Of a stretch of DNA of 64,000 nt, positions 51,282-62,483 are shown one piece after another (position 1 is the stretch's first letter; every line of letters begins with the position of its first letter). Location of the stretch: positions 1,426,001 to 1,490,000 of the forward strand of contig NZ_AP025017.1 in the NCBI RefSeq assembly GCF_019974135.1, read 5' to 3'. The notes beneath the pieces are model-generated. The model made no database searches, was not told the DNA's origin, and saw nothing but the letters and a program-made list of their open reading frames with translations. This DNA comes from Actinomyces capricornis (GTDB taxonomy: Bacteria > Actinomycetota > Actinomycetes > Actinomycetales > Actinomycetaceae). The position numbers were made by a program, and so were the translations under genes.

Positions 51282-53096
51282 ATGCTGCCTATGCCGCGGT
51301 CATCACTCGACTCTGGCCCGTATGAGGGCGGCGCGCCATCGCCATCGCAGGACACTCCTCGCGGAGCCGGTCCCGAGCAGGAGCAGGGCCCGCCGCGAGG
51401 GCCCTCGCCCACGGTGGCCGGACGCACCGTGATGTGCACCGCCGCCGCCCTGCTGCTGACCACCTCCGGCGTCATGCTGGCCCTCGTCATCGCGTTCTGG
51501 GGGACCGGTATCACGGGCATTCCCGAGAGGCCCCTCGATCATCTCCCGGAGGGGCCGCACACGATCCCCGCCTGGATCACTGCCATCGGCCTGGGTGCGC
51601 TGACCGCGGGCAAGCTCTGGGTGCGAGCCGACACCATGTCACCAGCACCGGGCCCACAGCGCGGCGCCCGGATCCTCGGCGTGCTCGCACTGGTGCTCGC
51701 CGTCGGCTGGGCCCTCCTCCTGGCGCAGCCGAAGGGTCTCGTCGACCCGCCCCTGCTCGTTGACGCCCAGCGGCTTGTGCCCATCGCCGCCGTCATCGGA
51801 GGCATCGGCATCCTCCTCCTGCCGGCGGCGCCGCCCTCCCGGAGCCAGTCGGCGCCCCGGGCCGAGTCGCCCTGCGTGTCGGCGCACTTCGGGGCCCGGC
51901 TCCGTCCCGGGCGCCGCACCGCTGTCATCGCCGGTGCCGCGCTGGCCTCGGCCGCGCTCACCGGTGGGGCGGCACTGGGGAGCCGGGGCTGGCTCAGCAC
52001 TCTGCGCCGGGGCGGGCTGGAGGAGCCCTGGCCCCCGGGCACCTCCTCCGACCCCGCCTGGGGCTCGACCATGCCCTGGGATGACGATGAAAGCAAGCTC
52101 GAGGGTGTCTTCGCCGGAGCCCGTGGGCCGCTGGCCCTCTGGTGGCGCTTCCGCAAGGACGACTACATCTCGGGCTGGTGCCTGGCCGCCCTGGAGGCTA
52201 AGGACGGCAGGGTTCTGTGGCGTCGGGAGGGCATCAGAATCCGGGAGAGCTGGATGCCATGGCTTTCGAACCGATACTTGGACTCCCCGGTCCTTGCCAC
52301 CACCTCACCAGACGGCCGCCTCATCGCGGTGGGCACTCGGGCGCATCAGGGGCCGGGAGCCTCCGGGGACACGCGGTTCTCCGTCATCGTCCTGGATACC
52401 GCCACTGGCGAAGAGGTGAGCCGCGTTAGCGGTGAAGGTCAGACGGCGCTCCTCGCACTGACCAATACCCACCTGGCTCTCCAGACCGCTCCCACACCCA
52501 ACTCCAGCAACCAGGTGATCGACGTCTGGGATATCGCCACCGGCCGGATGCTATGGAGCAGGCGGGAGCTGAAATGGCTCATCGGTGGCGGCGCCTCACA
52601 CCTCTACCTCGCCTCGAGCGAGAACTTCAGGGAAATGAGGGAAAACAATGACATCCCGACGGGGCTCGTGGACATTGTGGAGGCATCCTCCGGGCGGAGA
52701 ACCAATCAGGTAGCGGACGTTTGTCTCGAAAGCCAGGAGGGTCATGACGAACGGATATTGACCTACGCGGGCTGGGTATGGTGCCGCAGAACAGGCCCGG
52801 ATCCCTCTGAGGGATCCGACTGGCTGCTACAGCCCGAGACCGGGGAGCGCATCGAGCTGGAACCGGGCAAGGTTGGGTCCGTCTACCTCACGGTTGACGG
52901 CTGGTGCCTCTTCACCTCCTGGCCCCGGACCCGCGATCAGCTTGAAGTTCAGGACGACGACGGCGCCACCACCGCTCCCGGCGAGGTCTCCGTGATCCTC
53001 CTGCCGCAGGGGGCGGTGCTGGATCAGCCCAACCCGCCTACGGTCGAGGCCACGGACACTGGGGTCCAGCTCAGGAATAGAGGTGACGATGACTGA
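51282..53096 (+). CDS. Membrane protein with PQQ/WD-like propeller exterior, paralogue A
   Basis: A 604-residue protein: a Pro/Gln-rich start, four hydrophobic helices within residues 45-245, then a beta-propeller-like outer domain with quinoprotein-type repeats: LEAKDGRVLWRREG, VIVLDTATGEEVSRVSGEGQTALLAL, VIDVWDIATGRMLWSRRELK. There are no dehydrogenase catalytic motifs, so binding or scaffold is more likely than enzymatic function. ATG 51282 follows GGAGG at 5 nt. It overlaps the start of a similar gene (53089), with which it forms a two-gene unit. Biological role unknown. Confidence 0.65.
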   Translation: MLPMPRSSLDSGPYEGGAPSPSQDTPRGAGPEQEQGPPRGPSPTVAGRTVMCTAAALLLTTSGVMLALVIAFWGTGITGIPERPLDHLPEGPHTIPAWITAIGLGALTAGKLWVRADTMSPAPGPQRGARILGVLALVLAVGWALLLAQPKGLVDPPLLVDAQRLVPIAAVIGGIGILLLPAAPPSRSQSAPRAESPCVSAHFGARLRPGRRTAVIAGAALASAALTGGAALGSRGWLSTLRRGGLEEPWPPGTSSDPAWGSTMPWDDDESKLEGVFAGARGPLALWWRFRKDDYISGWCLAALEAKDGRVLWRREGIRIRESWMPWLSNRYLDSPVLATTSPDGRLIAVGTRAHQGPGASGDTRFSVIVLDTATGEEVSRVSGEGQTALLALTNTHLALQTAPTPNSSNQVIDVWDIATGRMLWSRRELKWLIGGGASHLYLASSENFREMRENNDIPTGLVDIVEASSGRRTNQVADVCLESQEGHDERILTYAGWVWCRRTGPDPSEGSDWLLQPETGERIELEPGKVGSVYLTVDGWCLFTSWPRTRDQLEVQDDDGATTAPGEVSVILLPQGAVLDQPNPPTVEATDTGVQLRNRGDDD

Positions 53097-54939
53097 CCAG
53101 ACCAGTGGCGCCCCTGGCGACGACGCCTCACCGGAGACCTCCAGGCGCTTCACCTGGGTCCAGGTGCTGCAGGGAGTCCAGTGCGGTGCGCTGCTCACGG
53201 CCGCTGTGATGATCCGGTCCGCGCTTCCCGGTGCGGACGGCGCAGTCGTTGTCCTCCTCAGCCTGTTTCTCATCGCCAGGGCGGCGTTCTCGGGGAAGGC
53301 GAGCGCCGCCAACCGCGCCGCCTACAGCATCGAGAAGGTCCCCGTCCCCAGTCGTGCCGCCATCCTGGCCCTCGGGCTCGCCGACCTCGTCGTCGTCGGC
53401 CACCTGCTCCTGATGCGGCAGAAGGGCCTGGTGGCAACGGGCTTCGGCAATGACTCGCTGCTGACCCAAGCCGTCCTGATCGTCTCCGTGGGGACGGCTC
53501 TGACCTGCCGCCTGCTGGAGCACCGGGCAGATCCTCTGCGCAACCACGCACTTCTCGTCGCGGGAGGCTTCCGCCGCTCTCTTTCCCGGCTGCGTGCCTG
53601 GGCGGCCCATACGGCCCTGCTGGCGGCAGCGGCCCTGGCCGCCGCGGCCCTCATCCTCGCGCCCACGGTGGTGCGGGTGGCCACCAGCCCCGTGACCGCC
53701 CACCTCGCCGACGGCGTCCCTGCGCCCGCCGCCGAGGAGCTCCCGCAGTCGGTGGCAGGGGAGGTCGCCTGGATGCGCGATTTGGATCCCACTGGTGAGG
53801 GTGATGCCAACCGCCTGTCCAAAGCTCTTCCCGGGGCTGGTGGCCCGATCCTGGTCCAGAAGTCGGTTGTCTCATGCCTGAGCACCGAGGATGGCTCCAC
53901 CCGATGGAGCGTGGAGCGCGCGGGCTCCACCATTGAGACCGCGCTGATCAGCCCCGACGGCAAGAGCCTCGTCGTCGTCTACCAGGGGCCGACGCCGCAG
54001 GCGAGTACCAGGAGCGCCTCGGTCGTCATCGTGCTCGACGCGGTCAGTGGGCGGCAGATCACCCACGAGGACCTCCCGGCGGCCAACGCCAACCCGGGCA
54101 CTGGCATTCAGGTGACCGATCACGTGGTGCTCGTCGGTGGTCGAGCGATCTCCCTGAAGGACGGCTCCGCACTGTGGTCGATCCCCGCCCCGGAGTACTA
54201 CACCCGGCGGACCGCGGGCAGCTCGACCTTGGTGACCCAGGTGCAGTGCACACAGGCTCCGAGCGCTGATGGCGCCGAGGCCGACAGTGCGGGGGCGGGC
54301 CTGCCACGGGAGCTGTGCGACCTCACCTTGGTGGACGACCAGGATCCCAGCCGCGTCCGCACGGTGACCAACGTGGTGGCCGATCAGTGGCGCAGCGACG
54401 GTATCGTGCTTGTGCGCGGCTGGACGGTACGCGTCGTCGACGGGGCCGCCGACGATGAGCTGGCCACGGCGGACCTCGAGGCCGTCAACATCGACGACGG
54501 AGCCACCTGGCCCATCGGGGACAGCGCCGGCCCCTTCGACCAGCGCGCAGGGAGGGACCGGCCGTGGGGTGATGCCAGCATGATCCTCCTGCGACCCCCC
54601 GTAAGGGAGACTCAGGACGGTACGCCGGACTTCGTGGCCGTGGACCGTGTGCTGGACCCGGGGACGGGGCGGATCATCCACACCACCGGTGAGATTGAAG
54701 ATGATGATTTGATTAAGGCGGGCTACCCGAACGTCGATCTCACCGCCGCTGCGGTGAGCCGGGAGACACCGACGGTCACCGTCGCGCGCAACGGGGACGG
54801 CCCGCCGATCGTGCTTGACCTGCCGACCGCCGATCCCGCTCACGGCCATGCCATGCTCCAGGCGGTGCCGGGAGGCATGCTGCTTGTCGTGGACCTGTCA
54901 TCGGATGAGAACCGAACGGTCGTCTACTTCCTGCGCTGA
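53089..54939 (+). CDS. Membrane protein with PQQ/WD-like propeller exterior, paralogue B
   Basis: A 616-residue protein with the same architecture as the preceding one: about four or five hydrophobic helices in residues 20-200, then an outer domain with propeller-like strands (CLSTEDGSTRWSVERAG, VIVLDAVSGRQITHEDLP, ISLKDGSALWSIPAPEYYT, VDDQDPSRVRTVTNV). The start ATG 53089 lies within the end of the upstream gene, 5 nt after GAGG, so the pair is coupled. Sequence identity between the two is low apart from architecture. No known function. Confidence 0.65.
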   Translation: MTDQTSGAPGDDASPETSRRFTWVQVLQGVQCGALLTAAVMIRSALPGADGAVVVLLSLFLIARAAFSGKASAANRAAYSIEKVPVPSRAAILALGLADLVVVGHLLLMRQKGLVATGFGNDSLLTQAVLIVSVGTALTCRLLEHRADPLRNHALLVAGGFRRSLSRLRAWAAHTALLAAAALAAAALILAPTVVRVATSPVTAHLADGVPAPAAEELPQSVAGEVAWMRDLDPTGEGDANRLSKALPGAGGPILVQKSVVSCLSTEDGSTRWSVERAGSTIETALISPDGKSLVVVYQGPTPQASTRSASVVIVLDAVSGRQITHEDLPAANANPGTGIQVTDHVVLVGGRAISLKDGSALWSIPAPEYYTRRTAGSSTLVTQVQCTQAPSADGAEADSAGAGLPRELCDLTLVDDQDPSRVRTVTNVVADQWRSDGIVLVRGWTVRVVDGAADDELATADLEAVNIDDGATWPIGDSAGPFDQRAGRDRPWGDASMILLRPPVRETQDGTPDFVAVDRVLDPGTGRIIHTTGEIEDDDLIKAGYPNVDLTAAAVSRETPTVTVARNGDGPPIVLDLPTADPAHGHAMLQAVPGGMLLVVDLSSDENRTVVYFLR

Positions 54940-55126
54940 GCCCTGCAGCGCCACCGCCGCGCGGCCGGCAGCCCGGCCCCGGCCCGCAGCCAGCCCACAG
55001 CCAGCCCACTCGGTCAATTCGGTGTGTTGTGCGCCTCATTCCCGTACCCTGGGGGAGCCTCCGCATGGGAGGCCACGTGGTGCGACGACCGCTCCACGGC
55101 ACTGGCGCCGACGTCAGGACGACAAC

Positions 55127-56575
55127 ATGTCAGACACCCCCCGCCCCACCGACAACACCGAGAGCACAACCGCCCCAGGAGTCAGCCGCCTCAACGCGCG
55201 CGTCATCGGCATCTGCATCGCCGCGGCGCTGGGCGGATTCCTCTTCGGCTTCGACACCGCCGTCATCAATGGCGCCGTCGACGCCCTGGCCGGCGAGTTC
55301 GCCCTGAGCTCCGCCCTCAAGGGCTTCTCCGTGTCCTCCGCACTCATCGGCTGCGCCCTGGGCGCCTGGTTCGCCGGCCCGATCGCCAACCGCATGGGCC
55401 GGGTGCCCGTCATGCTCATCGCCGCCGCGCTCTTCATCGTCTCCGCGCTCGGCTCGGGCCTGGCCTGGGGCGTGGCCGACTTCATTATCTGGCGCGTCAT
55501 CGGGGGCCTGGGGGTCGGGGCCGCCTCGGTCATCGCCCCGGCCTACATCGCGGAGGTCTCCCCGGCCTCGGTGCGCGGCCGCCTGGGCTCCCTCCAGCAG
55601 CTGGCGATCGTCGTCGGCATCTTCTCCGCCCTCCTGGCGGACGCCATGTTCGCCGGATTCGCCGGGGGCGCTGCCGGTACCCTGTGGTGGGGGATGAGCG
55701 CGTGGCGGTGGATGTTCATGGCCGAGGCCATCCCGGCCCTCCTCTACGGCCTGTTCGCCTTCCGGCTGCCCGAGTCCCCCCGCTTCCTGGTGGCCCGCGG
55801 TCACTACGACAAGGCCTCCCAGGTCCTCTACGACTTCACCGGGATCGTCAACGTCAACCTCAAGATCGAGGAGATCCGCTCCACCATCGACTCTGAGAAG
55901 CGCGAGTCCCTGTCCGACCTGCGCGGGCCGGCCATGGGGCTCAAGCCCATCGTGTGGGTGGGCATCGCGCTGTCGGTCTTCCAGCAGTTCGTGGGCATCA
56001 ATGTCATCTTCTACTACTCCACCACCCTGTGGCGCACCATTGGCTTTCAGGAGTCCGACGCCCTGACCATCACGGTCATCACCTCGGTGACCAATATCGT
56101 GGTCACCATCGTGGCGATCCTGCTGGTGGACCGGGTGGGGCGGCGCCCCATGCTGCTGGTCGGCTCGGTGGTGATGACAGCCTCCCTGGGGCTCATGGCC
56201 CTGGCCTTCTCCTTCGCCACCGTCGGCGCCAACGGCGAGGTGTCGCTGGCCGCCCCGTGGGCGCCGATCGCCCTGGTGGCGGCCAACCTGTTCGTCGTCG
56301 CCTTCGGTGCCACCTGGGGGCCGCTGGTGTGGGTGCTGCTGGGGGAGATGTTCCCCAACCGGATCCGCGCCGGGGCGCTGGCCGTGGCCGCGGCCGCGCA
56401 GTGGGTGGCGAACTTCTTCATCTCCACCACCTTCCCCGTCTTCTCCGATATCGGCCTGACCTTCGCCTACGGCTTCTACGCCGCCTGCGCGCTGCTGTCC
56501 TTCCTCTTCGTGCTGCGCAAGGTGCCCGAGACCAAGGGCCGCGAGCTGGAGGACATGGAGGACCTCCGCGTGTGA
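55127..56575 (+). CDS. MFS sugar porter (sugar:H+ symporter)
   Basis: A 482-residue 12-helix sugar porter: ALGGFLFGFDTAVINGA, GRVPVML, WRVIGGLGVGAASVIAPAYIAEVSPASVRGRL, PESPRFLVARG, QQFVGINVIFYYS, DRVGRRPMLLVG and VPETKGRELEDME are all standard family signatures (XylE/AraE/GLUT type). Start ATG 55127 has AGGA 7 nt upstream; the longer open frame is not coding. It is followed by gluconokinase and GntP 100 nt later but has a different transport class, so the substrate may be a hexose or polyol. 54940-55126 contains only the promoter region. Confidence 0.9.
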   Translation: MSDTPRPTDNTESTTAPGVSRLNARVIGICIAAALGGFLFGFDTAVINGAVDALAGEFALSSALKGFSVSSALIGCALGAWFAGPIANRMGRVPVMLIAAALFIVSALGSGLAWGVADFIIWRVIGGLGVGAASVIAPAYIAEVSPASVRGRLGSLQQLAIVVGIFSALLADAMFAGFAGGAAGTLWWGMSAWRWMFMAEAIPALLYGLFAFRLPESPRFLVARGHYDKASQVLYDFTGIVNVNLKIEEIRSTIDSEKRESLSDLRGPAMGLKPIVWVGIALSVFQQFVGINVIFYYSTTLWRTIGFQESDALTITVITSVTNIVVTIVAILLVDRVGRRPMLLVGSVVMTASLGLMALAFSFATVGANGEVSLAAPWAPIALVAANLFVVAFGATWGPLVWVLLGEMFPNRIRAGALAVAAAAQWVANFFISTTFPVFSDIGLTFAYGFYAACALLSFLFVLRKVPETKGRELEDMEDLRV

Positions 56576-56675
56576 GCCGTGCGGGTGGGCTACTGCCGCC
56601 TCACGCCGTATCCAGCACCGACCAGCATAGTGGCAGCGCTTCATCCCAGCGCTTCCCACCACTCGAAGGAGAGTC

Positions 56676-57233
56676 ATGCCCGACGCTGCTCCCAGCAATC
56701 CCACCCCGCAGGACCCGGCAATCCACCTCATCGTCATGGGCGTGGCCGGCTGCGGGAAGACCACTGCCGCCGGGCTCCTGTCCGACTTCCTGGGGTGGCC
56801 CGTGGCCGAGGCCGACGACTTCCACCCCCAGGCCAACATCGACAAGATGTCCTCCGGGGCTCCTCTGACCGACGAGGACCGGTGGCCCTGGCTCGCCTCC
56901 CTGCGCGAGTGGATGACCGACCGCGGTCGGGCGGGCTGCTCGACCATCGTCACCTGCTCCGCCCTCAAGCGCTCCTACCGCGACCTGCTCGCCGGGGCTG
57001 AGGGCCGGGTGCGCTTCATCCACCTCCACGTCCCGCAGGCCCAGTTGGAGGAGCGCATGGAGCAGCGCTCCGGCCACTTCATGCCGCCCAGCCTCCTGCC
57101 TTCCCAGCTGGCCACACTCGAGCCCTTGGAGGCCGACGAGGACGGCGTTGTTGTGGAGTCCCAGCCGACCCCCGAGCTCACCCTGACCGCCATCCTCGAG
57201 GCGCTCCAGCCCAGTGAGAGGAGCGGGTCATGA
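56676..57233 (+). CDS. gntK: Gluconokinase
   Basis: A 185-residue thermoresistant-type gluconate kinase: Walker A GVAGCGKTT (22-30), EADDFHPQANIDKMSSGAPLTDEDR (gluconate site), CSALKRSYRDLL and RSGHFMPPSLLPSQLATLE. It phosphorylates gluconate to 6-phosphogluconate for the pentose phosphate pathway. ATG 56676 follows GAAGGAGAG. It overlaps the GntP permease start (ATGA at 57230), so import and activation of gluconate are co-produced. Confidence 0.95.
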   Translation: MPDAAPSNPTPQDPAIHLIVMGVAGCGKTTAAGLLSDFLGWPVAEADDFHPQANIDKMSSGAPLTDEDRWPWLASLREWMTDRGRAGCSTIVTCSALKRSYRDLLAGAEGRVRFIHLHVPQAQLEERMEQRSGHFMPPSLLPSQLATLEPLEADEDGVVVESQPTPELTLTAILEALQPSERSGS

Positions 57234-58678
57234 CACCGCCCCCACTGGCTGCCGCCTCGGCTGCGGGCTCCCTCCTGACCCGGGCGCCCCTGGAGGCCGA
57301 CGCCGTCCCCCACTCCTCATCGCCCGCCCAACTCGTCATCGCCGCCCTCGTCGGGGTGGCTGCGATCGTCGTGCTCATCGTGCGGGCCAAGCTGCACCCC
57401 TTCCTCGCCCTGACCCTGGGCTCTTTCGTCATGGCGGTGATCGCCGGCATCCCGCTGATCGACTCCCTGACGCCCTTCACCCAGGGCCTGGGCTCCACGA
57501 TCGGCGGTGTCGGCGTCCTCATCGCCCTGGGCGCCATCATCGGGACCTTCCTCATCGAGTCCGGGGGCGCGGATGCCATCGTGGACACGGTCCTGGCCCG
57601 CACCAGGGTCCCGCTCCTGCCCTGGGCCATGGCCCTGGTGGCCTTCGTCGTGGGGATCCCGCTGTTCTTCGAGGTCGGTGTTGTCCTGCTCATTCCCATC
57701 GTCATGCTCGTGGCCCGCCGCTCCCGCCTGCCCGTCATGCTCGTGGGGATCCCGGCCCTGGCGGGCCTGTCCGCCCTCCACGGACTCGTGCCCCCGCACC
57801 CCGGCCCGCTCATCGCGATCGACGCCATCGGTGCCGATCTGGGGCTGACTCTGGGCCTGGGGCTCATCGTCGCCGTCCCCACAGTCATCATCTCCGGGCC
57901 CGTGGCCGCCCGGCTCATGGCCTCATGGGTGCCCATCCAGGCCAGCGGCATCCTGGGGGATCAGGACGATCCGGGGGAGCCGGACGCGGAGCGGTCCCGG
58001 GAGGACCGGCCCTCCTTCGCGGTGGCGATCTCCATCGTCCTGCTGCCCGTGGTCCTCATGCTCCTGCGGACCCTGGTGGAGACGGTGATGCCGGAGTCCA
58101 CCGGCTCGATTCTCTACAAGGCCGCGGCTTTTGCGGGCACGCCGGTGGTGGCGCTCCTGATCACCACCCTCCTGAGCCTGCTGGTTCTGGGCGCCCGCAT
58201 GGGGCAGGGGGCGCAGGAGATCAGCTCCCGGGTGGGGGCGGCACTGGGTCCGATCGCCGGCATCCTCCTCATCGTCGGGGCCGGCGGCGGCTTCAAGCAG
58301 ACCCTGGTGGACTCCGGGGTTGCCGAGGTCATGGCCGAGGCCATCCAAGGCGCCGGGCTCTCAACCCTCCTGGCGGGCTGGCTCGTGGCGGTTGCTGTGC
58401 GCCTGGCCACCGGCTCGGCCACCGTGGCCACCATTACCGCTGCGGGCATCATGGCGCCGCTGGCCACAGGGCTGACGGCGCCCGAGGCCGCCCTGCTGGT
58501 GCTGTCCATCGGCGCCGGATCGGTCTTCCTCTCCCACGTCAATGATGCGGGCTTCTGGATGGTCAAGGAGTATTTCGGCATGACCGTCGGCCAGACCTTC
58601 AAGACCTGGTCGCTCATGGAGTGCCTGGTCTCCGTGGTCGCCCTGGCCGCGGTCCTGCTCCTCAACCTCGTCGTCTAG
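57230..58678 (+). CDS. gntP: GntP-family gluconate permease
   Basis: A 482-residue H+ symporter of the GntP family with about 12 to 14 hydrophobic segments. Signatures are VGIPLFFEVGVVLLIPIV, PALAGLSALHGLVPPHPGP, ATGSATVATITAAG and LSHVNDAGFWMVKEYF near the C-terminus. Its start codon overlaps the gluconokinase stop. A 30-residue N-terminal extension and an acidic loop (DQDDPGEPDAERSREDRP) are features not common in E. coli GntP. Followed by a 405-nt gap with a large inverted repeat. Confidence 0.93.
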   Translation: MTPPPLAAASAAGSLLTRAPLEADAVPHSSSPAQLVIAALVGVAAIVVLIVRAKLHPFLALTLGSFVMAVIAGIPLIDSLTPFTQGLGSTIGGVGVLIALGAIIGTFLIESGGADAIVDTVLARTRVPLLPWAMALVAFVVGIPLFFEVGVVLLIPIVMLVARRSRLPVMLVGIPALAGLSALHGLVPPHPGPLIAIDAIGADLGLTLGLGLIVAVPTVIISGPVAARLMASWVPIQASGILGDQDDPGEPDAERSREDRPSFAVAISIVLLPVVLMLLRTLVETVMPESTGSILYKAAAFAGTPVVALLITTLLSLLVLGARMGQGAQEISSRVGAALGPIAGILLIVGAGGGFKQTLVDSGVAEVMAEAIQGAGLSTLLAGWLVAVAVRLATGSATVATITAAGIMAPLATGLTAPEAALLVLSIGAGSVFLSHVNDAGFWMVKEYFGMTVGQTFKTWSLMECLVSVVALAAVLLLNLVV

Positions 58679-58891
58679 GTGCGCTTCTCTGGGAGGGTGA
58701 GGTTTTGGCGCCCCTGCCTGGTTCGGGGTGGTCCGGGGCCTGGATCGTTGGGCTGCTGGGCCCGGGGCGGGTCCCCTTGCTCCTCATGCCCTGAGGGGCC
58801 GGGCTATCGACGGGGCCCGGGAGGGCCACGTGCTCCGGGAGGGCCGTGTGTCGCCGGGAGGGCCAGGGATCGGAAAGGCGCTGGGGTCGCA

Positions 58892-58980
58892 GGTTGGGCG
58901 TCACTTCGCGACTTGGACGGTACTTGTCGGTGTCGCTCTGTCCGCGAAGTTACGCCTCCGTCGCGAAGTGACGCCCAACC
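58892..58980. repeat. 21-bp perfect inverted repeat with an internal third copy
   Basis: Arms 58892-58912 and 58960-58980 are exact complements over 21 bp (core GGGCGTCACTTCGCGAC). Between them, 58943-58956 (CGCGAAGTTACGCC) repeats the right-arm core with one change. It lies in the non-coding 58679-59083 gap between gntP and the convergent kinase gene, and may be a bidirectional terminator, a protein-binding array, or a miniature repeat. The rest of the gap has no gene. Confidence 0.65.
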
Positions 58981-59083
58981 GAACCGCAGCCCACCGCAAG
59001 ACCCGCCCTCCCCCTCAACAGCCCCCAGGGAGGCGCACCCAGCCCTCCACACCGGTGATGGCGCGCGGGCCGGCGCAGGCGGG

Positions 59084-60903
<1,820 letters not shown>

Positions 60904-60920
60904 GCCGCTCGGGGCTCGGC

Positions 60921-60944
60921 GCCGCCGGCGGAACCGACGGCGGC
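60921..60944 (+). terminator. Hairpin after nrdF
   Basis: GCCGCCG (60921-60927) pairs with CGGCGGC (60938-60944) around a 10-nt loop, 17 nt after the stop; no T-tract. Confidence 0.45.
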
Positions 60945-60978
60945 CGGGCTCCCCGCCGGCACGCACACCACCGACCGG

Positions 60979-61009
60979 CATGTCACACAAGTGGCAGTTG
61001 TGTGACATG
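60979..61009. promoter_or_regulatory. 31-bp operator-like palindrome upstream of the Fic gene
   Basis: CATGTCACACAA (60979-60990), 7-nt spacer GTGGCAG, TTGTGTGACATG (60998-61009): perfect 12-bp arms just upstream of where the -35 element of the Fic promoter should lie (-10 TAGAGT at 61040). A likely binding site for a dimeric regulator, possibly encoded elsewhere. Confidence 0.6.
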
Positions 61010-61039
61010 ATCGCTCCTCTCATGTCCTACAAGTGCCTG

Positions 61040-61045
61040 TAGAGT
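61040..61045 (+). promoter_or_regulatory. -10-like hexamer for a leaderless fic transcript
   Basis: TAGAGT, then 6 nt, then ATG 61052, with no ribosome-binding sequence. The palindrome at 60979-61009 ends about 30 nt upstream. Confidence 0.5.
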
Positions 61046-61051
61046 GACTTC

Positions 61052-62257
61052 ATGGATCTGAGGATGTTCGAGAACGCGACCATGGGGGAGCTGGTCGAGA
61101 TCTCTGGGGCGGATCGGTTCCTGGGCCGCTGGGACCACCATGCCTTCGTGCCATGCCCGCTTGGCGATCAGGAGCCTGTGCTGAGCGGAGCGACCTACCG
61201 TGCCATCGCTGCGGCCGGCCGGGCGCTGGCGGCCCTGGATGCCAGCGCGCGTCAACTGCCCAGTCCCTCCCTCCTGCGTATCCCGGCTCTGCGACGGGAG
61301 GCCCAGTCCACCTCCGCCTTGGAGGGCACATACGCGCCCCTGGATGAGGTCCTCACGGCTGATGAGGACTCCCCGGCAACGGTGGAGATGACAGAGATCC
61401 TCAACTACGTCTCCATGGCTGATGCGGGCTTCACATGGGTCCAGGAGGGCAGGCCATTGACGATCGGCCTCATCGAGAACCTTCAGGGCCTCCTTATGCG
61501 GGGCACTGCGCTGGAGGGCGAATCCGGGCGACTTCGTACCACCCAGGTCGTCATCGGCCGACGCGATGGCGCTGCTCCGGGAGCTGCGCCCATCCACGCC
61601 AGCCGCTTCGTACCGGTACCGCCGGGCGATAGGCTCCGTGCTGGTGTCACGGCTCTTGTCGACTGGCTCCGCCAGGACCACTCCGGTGCCATCGACCCCG
61701 TGGTCGTCGCGGGCATGGCGCACTACCAGTTCGAGACCCTGCACCCCTTCCGCGACGGAAATGGGCGCCTGGGGCGCTACCTCATCGTCCTGACCCTTCT
61801 GGGCTCCGGGATGCTCAGCGAACCCACACTCACGGTCTCGCCCTGGTTCGAGGCCCGCCGCACCGAGTACTACGACGCACTGCTGGGGGTGAGCACCCGC
61901 GGCGACTGGGATGCCTTCCTGACCTTCTTCGCCCAGGGGCTGGAGGCCGCAGCCGTGAGCACGCGCGAGCAGATGCTCGTCCTGGCCGGCGTTCAGCACG
62001 AGCTCCGGGGGATGATCCGATCCTCACCGCTGCGCTCAGCCCAGGCCCCAGCTCTGGTCGACTTCGCCGTGGCCCATCCCTCCTTCACTGTGCGCAGGGT
62101 GCAGGAGGCCCTCGGCCTGTCCTACGGCCGCGCCAACAGCCTGGTGGGCCAGCTGGTGGACCTGGGGGTCCTCCAACCGATCGACCCCGATGCCCATCCG
62201 CGCCGCTTCACCGCCCCCCGCGTCCTCAGGGCCCTCCTGTCGGGAGGCCTGGGCTAG
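61052..62257 (+). CDS. Fic-domain protein AMPylase, class II with N-terminal inhibitory motif
   Basis: A 401-residue Fic protein. The catalytic motif HPFRDGNGRLGR begins at His231, and the N-terminal inhibitory motif (S/T-x-x-x-E-G) is present as TSALEG (Thr87 to Gly92). The N-terminal Fic_N segment (LPSPSLLRIPALRREAQSTSALEGTY) and the C-terminal winged-helix (FTVRRVQEALGLSYGRANSLVGQLVDLGVL) are typical of chromosomal class II Fic proteins, which transfer AMP to a target or to themselves. No antitoxin gene is adjacent, as the inhibitory helix is built in. A palindromic operator precedes it. Confidence 0.92.
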   Translation: MDLRMFENATMGELVEISGADRFLGRWDHHAFVPCPLGDQEPVLSGATYRAIAAAGRALAALDASARQLPSPSLLRIPALRREAQSTSALEGTYAPLDEVLTADEDSPATVEMTEILNYVSMADAGFTWVQEGRPLTIGLIENLQGLLMRGTALEGESGRLRTTQVVIGRRDGAAPGAAPIHASRFVPVPPGDRLRAGVTALVDWLRQDHSGAIDPVVVAGMAHYQFETLHPFRDGNGRLGRYLIVLTLLGSGMLSEPTLTVSPWFEARRTEYYDALLGVSTRGDWDAFLTFFAQGLEAAAVSTREQMLVLAGVQHELRGMIRSSPLRSAQAPALVDFAVAHPSFTVRRVQEALGLSYGRANSLVGQLVDLGVLQPIDPDAHPRRFTAPRVLRALLSGGLG

Positions 62258-62282
62258 TCGCGGCGCCTGTCGGCACGGGTGG

Positions 62283-62308
62283 GGAGCGCTACCCGTTCCC
62301 CGCGCTCC
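62283..62308 (+). terminator. Hairpin after the Fic gene
   Basis: GGAGCGC (62283-62289) pairs with GCGCTCC (62302-62308), 26 nt after the stop codon. A second GC-rich stem (GGCCGGGGC / GCCCCGGCC) lies near 62436-62463. No gene is recognised in 62258-62479. Confidence 0.45.
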
Positions 62309-62483
62309 TGTCCGGCCCTACGGTGATGGGATGGAATCTCCCCGGCAGCAGCGTCGCAGCGTTCTCCGCCTCCTCTACACCTCCCTCGCCCTGGCTCACC
62401 CCGTGTGGGCCCCGGGGCGGGACTGAGGGCCGGCGGGCCGGGGCGGCCCGTGGTGCCCCGGCCGGGCCGGCTGCGGTGACTAG

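Noticed and set aside
62331..62426. 31-residue ORF MESPRQQRRSVLRLL... before the IS481 element
   Set aside because: No ribosome site or -10 hexamer at the right distance; overlaps GC-rich stem-loops.
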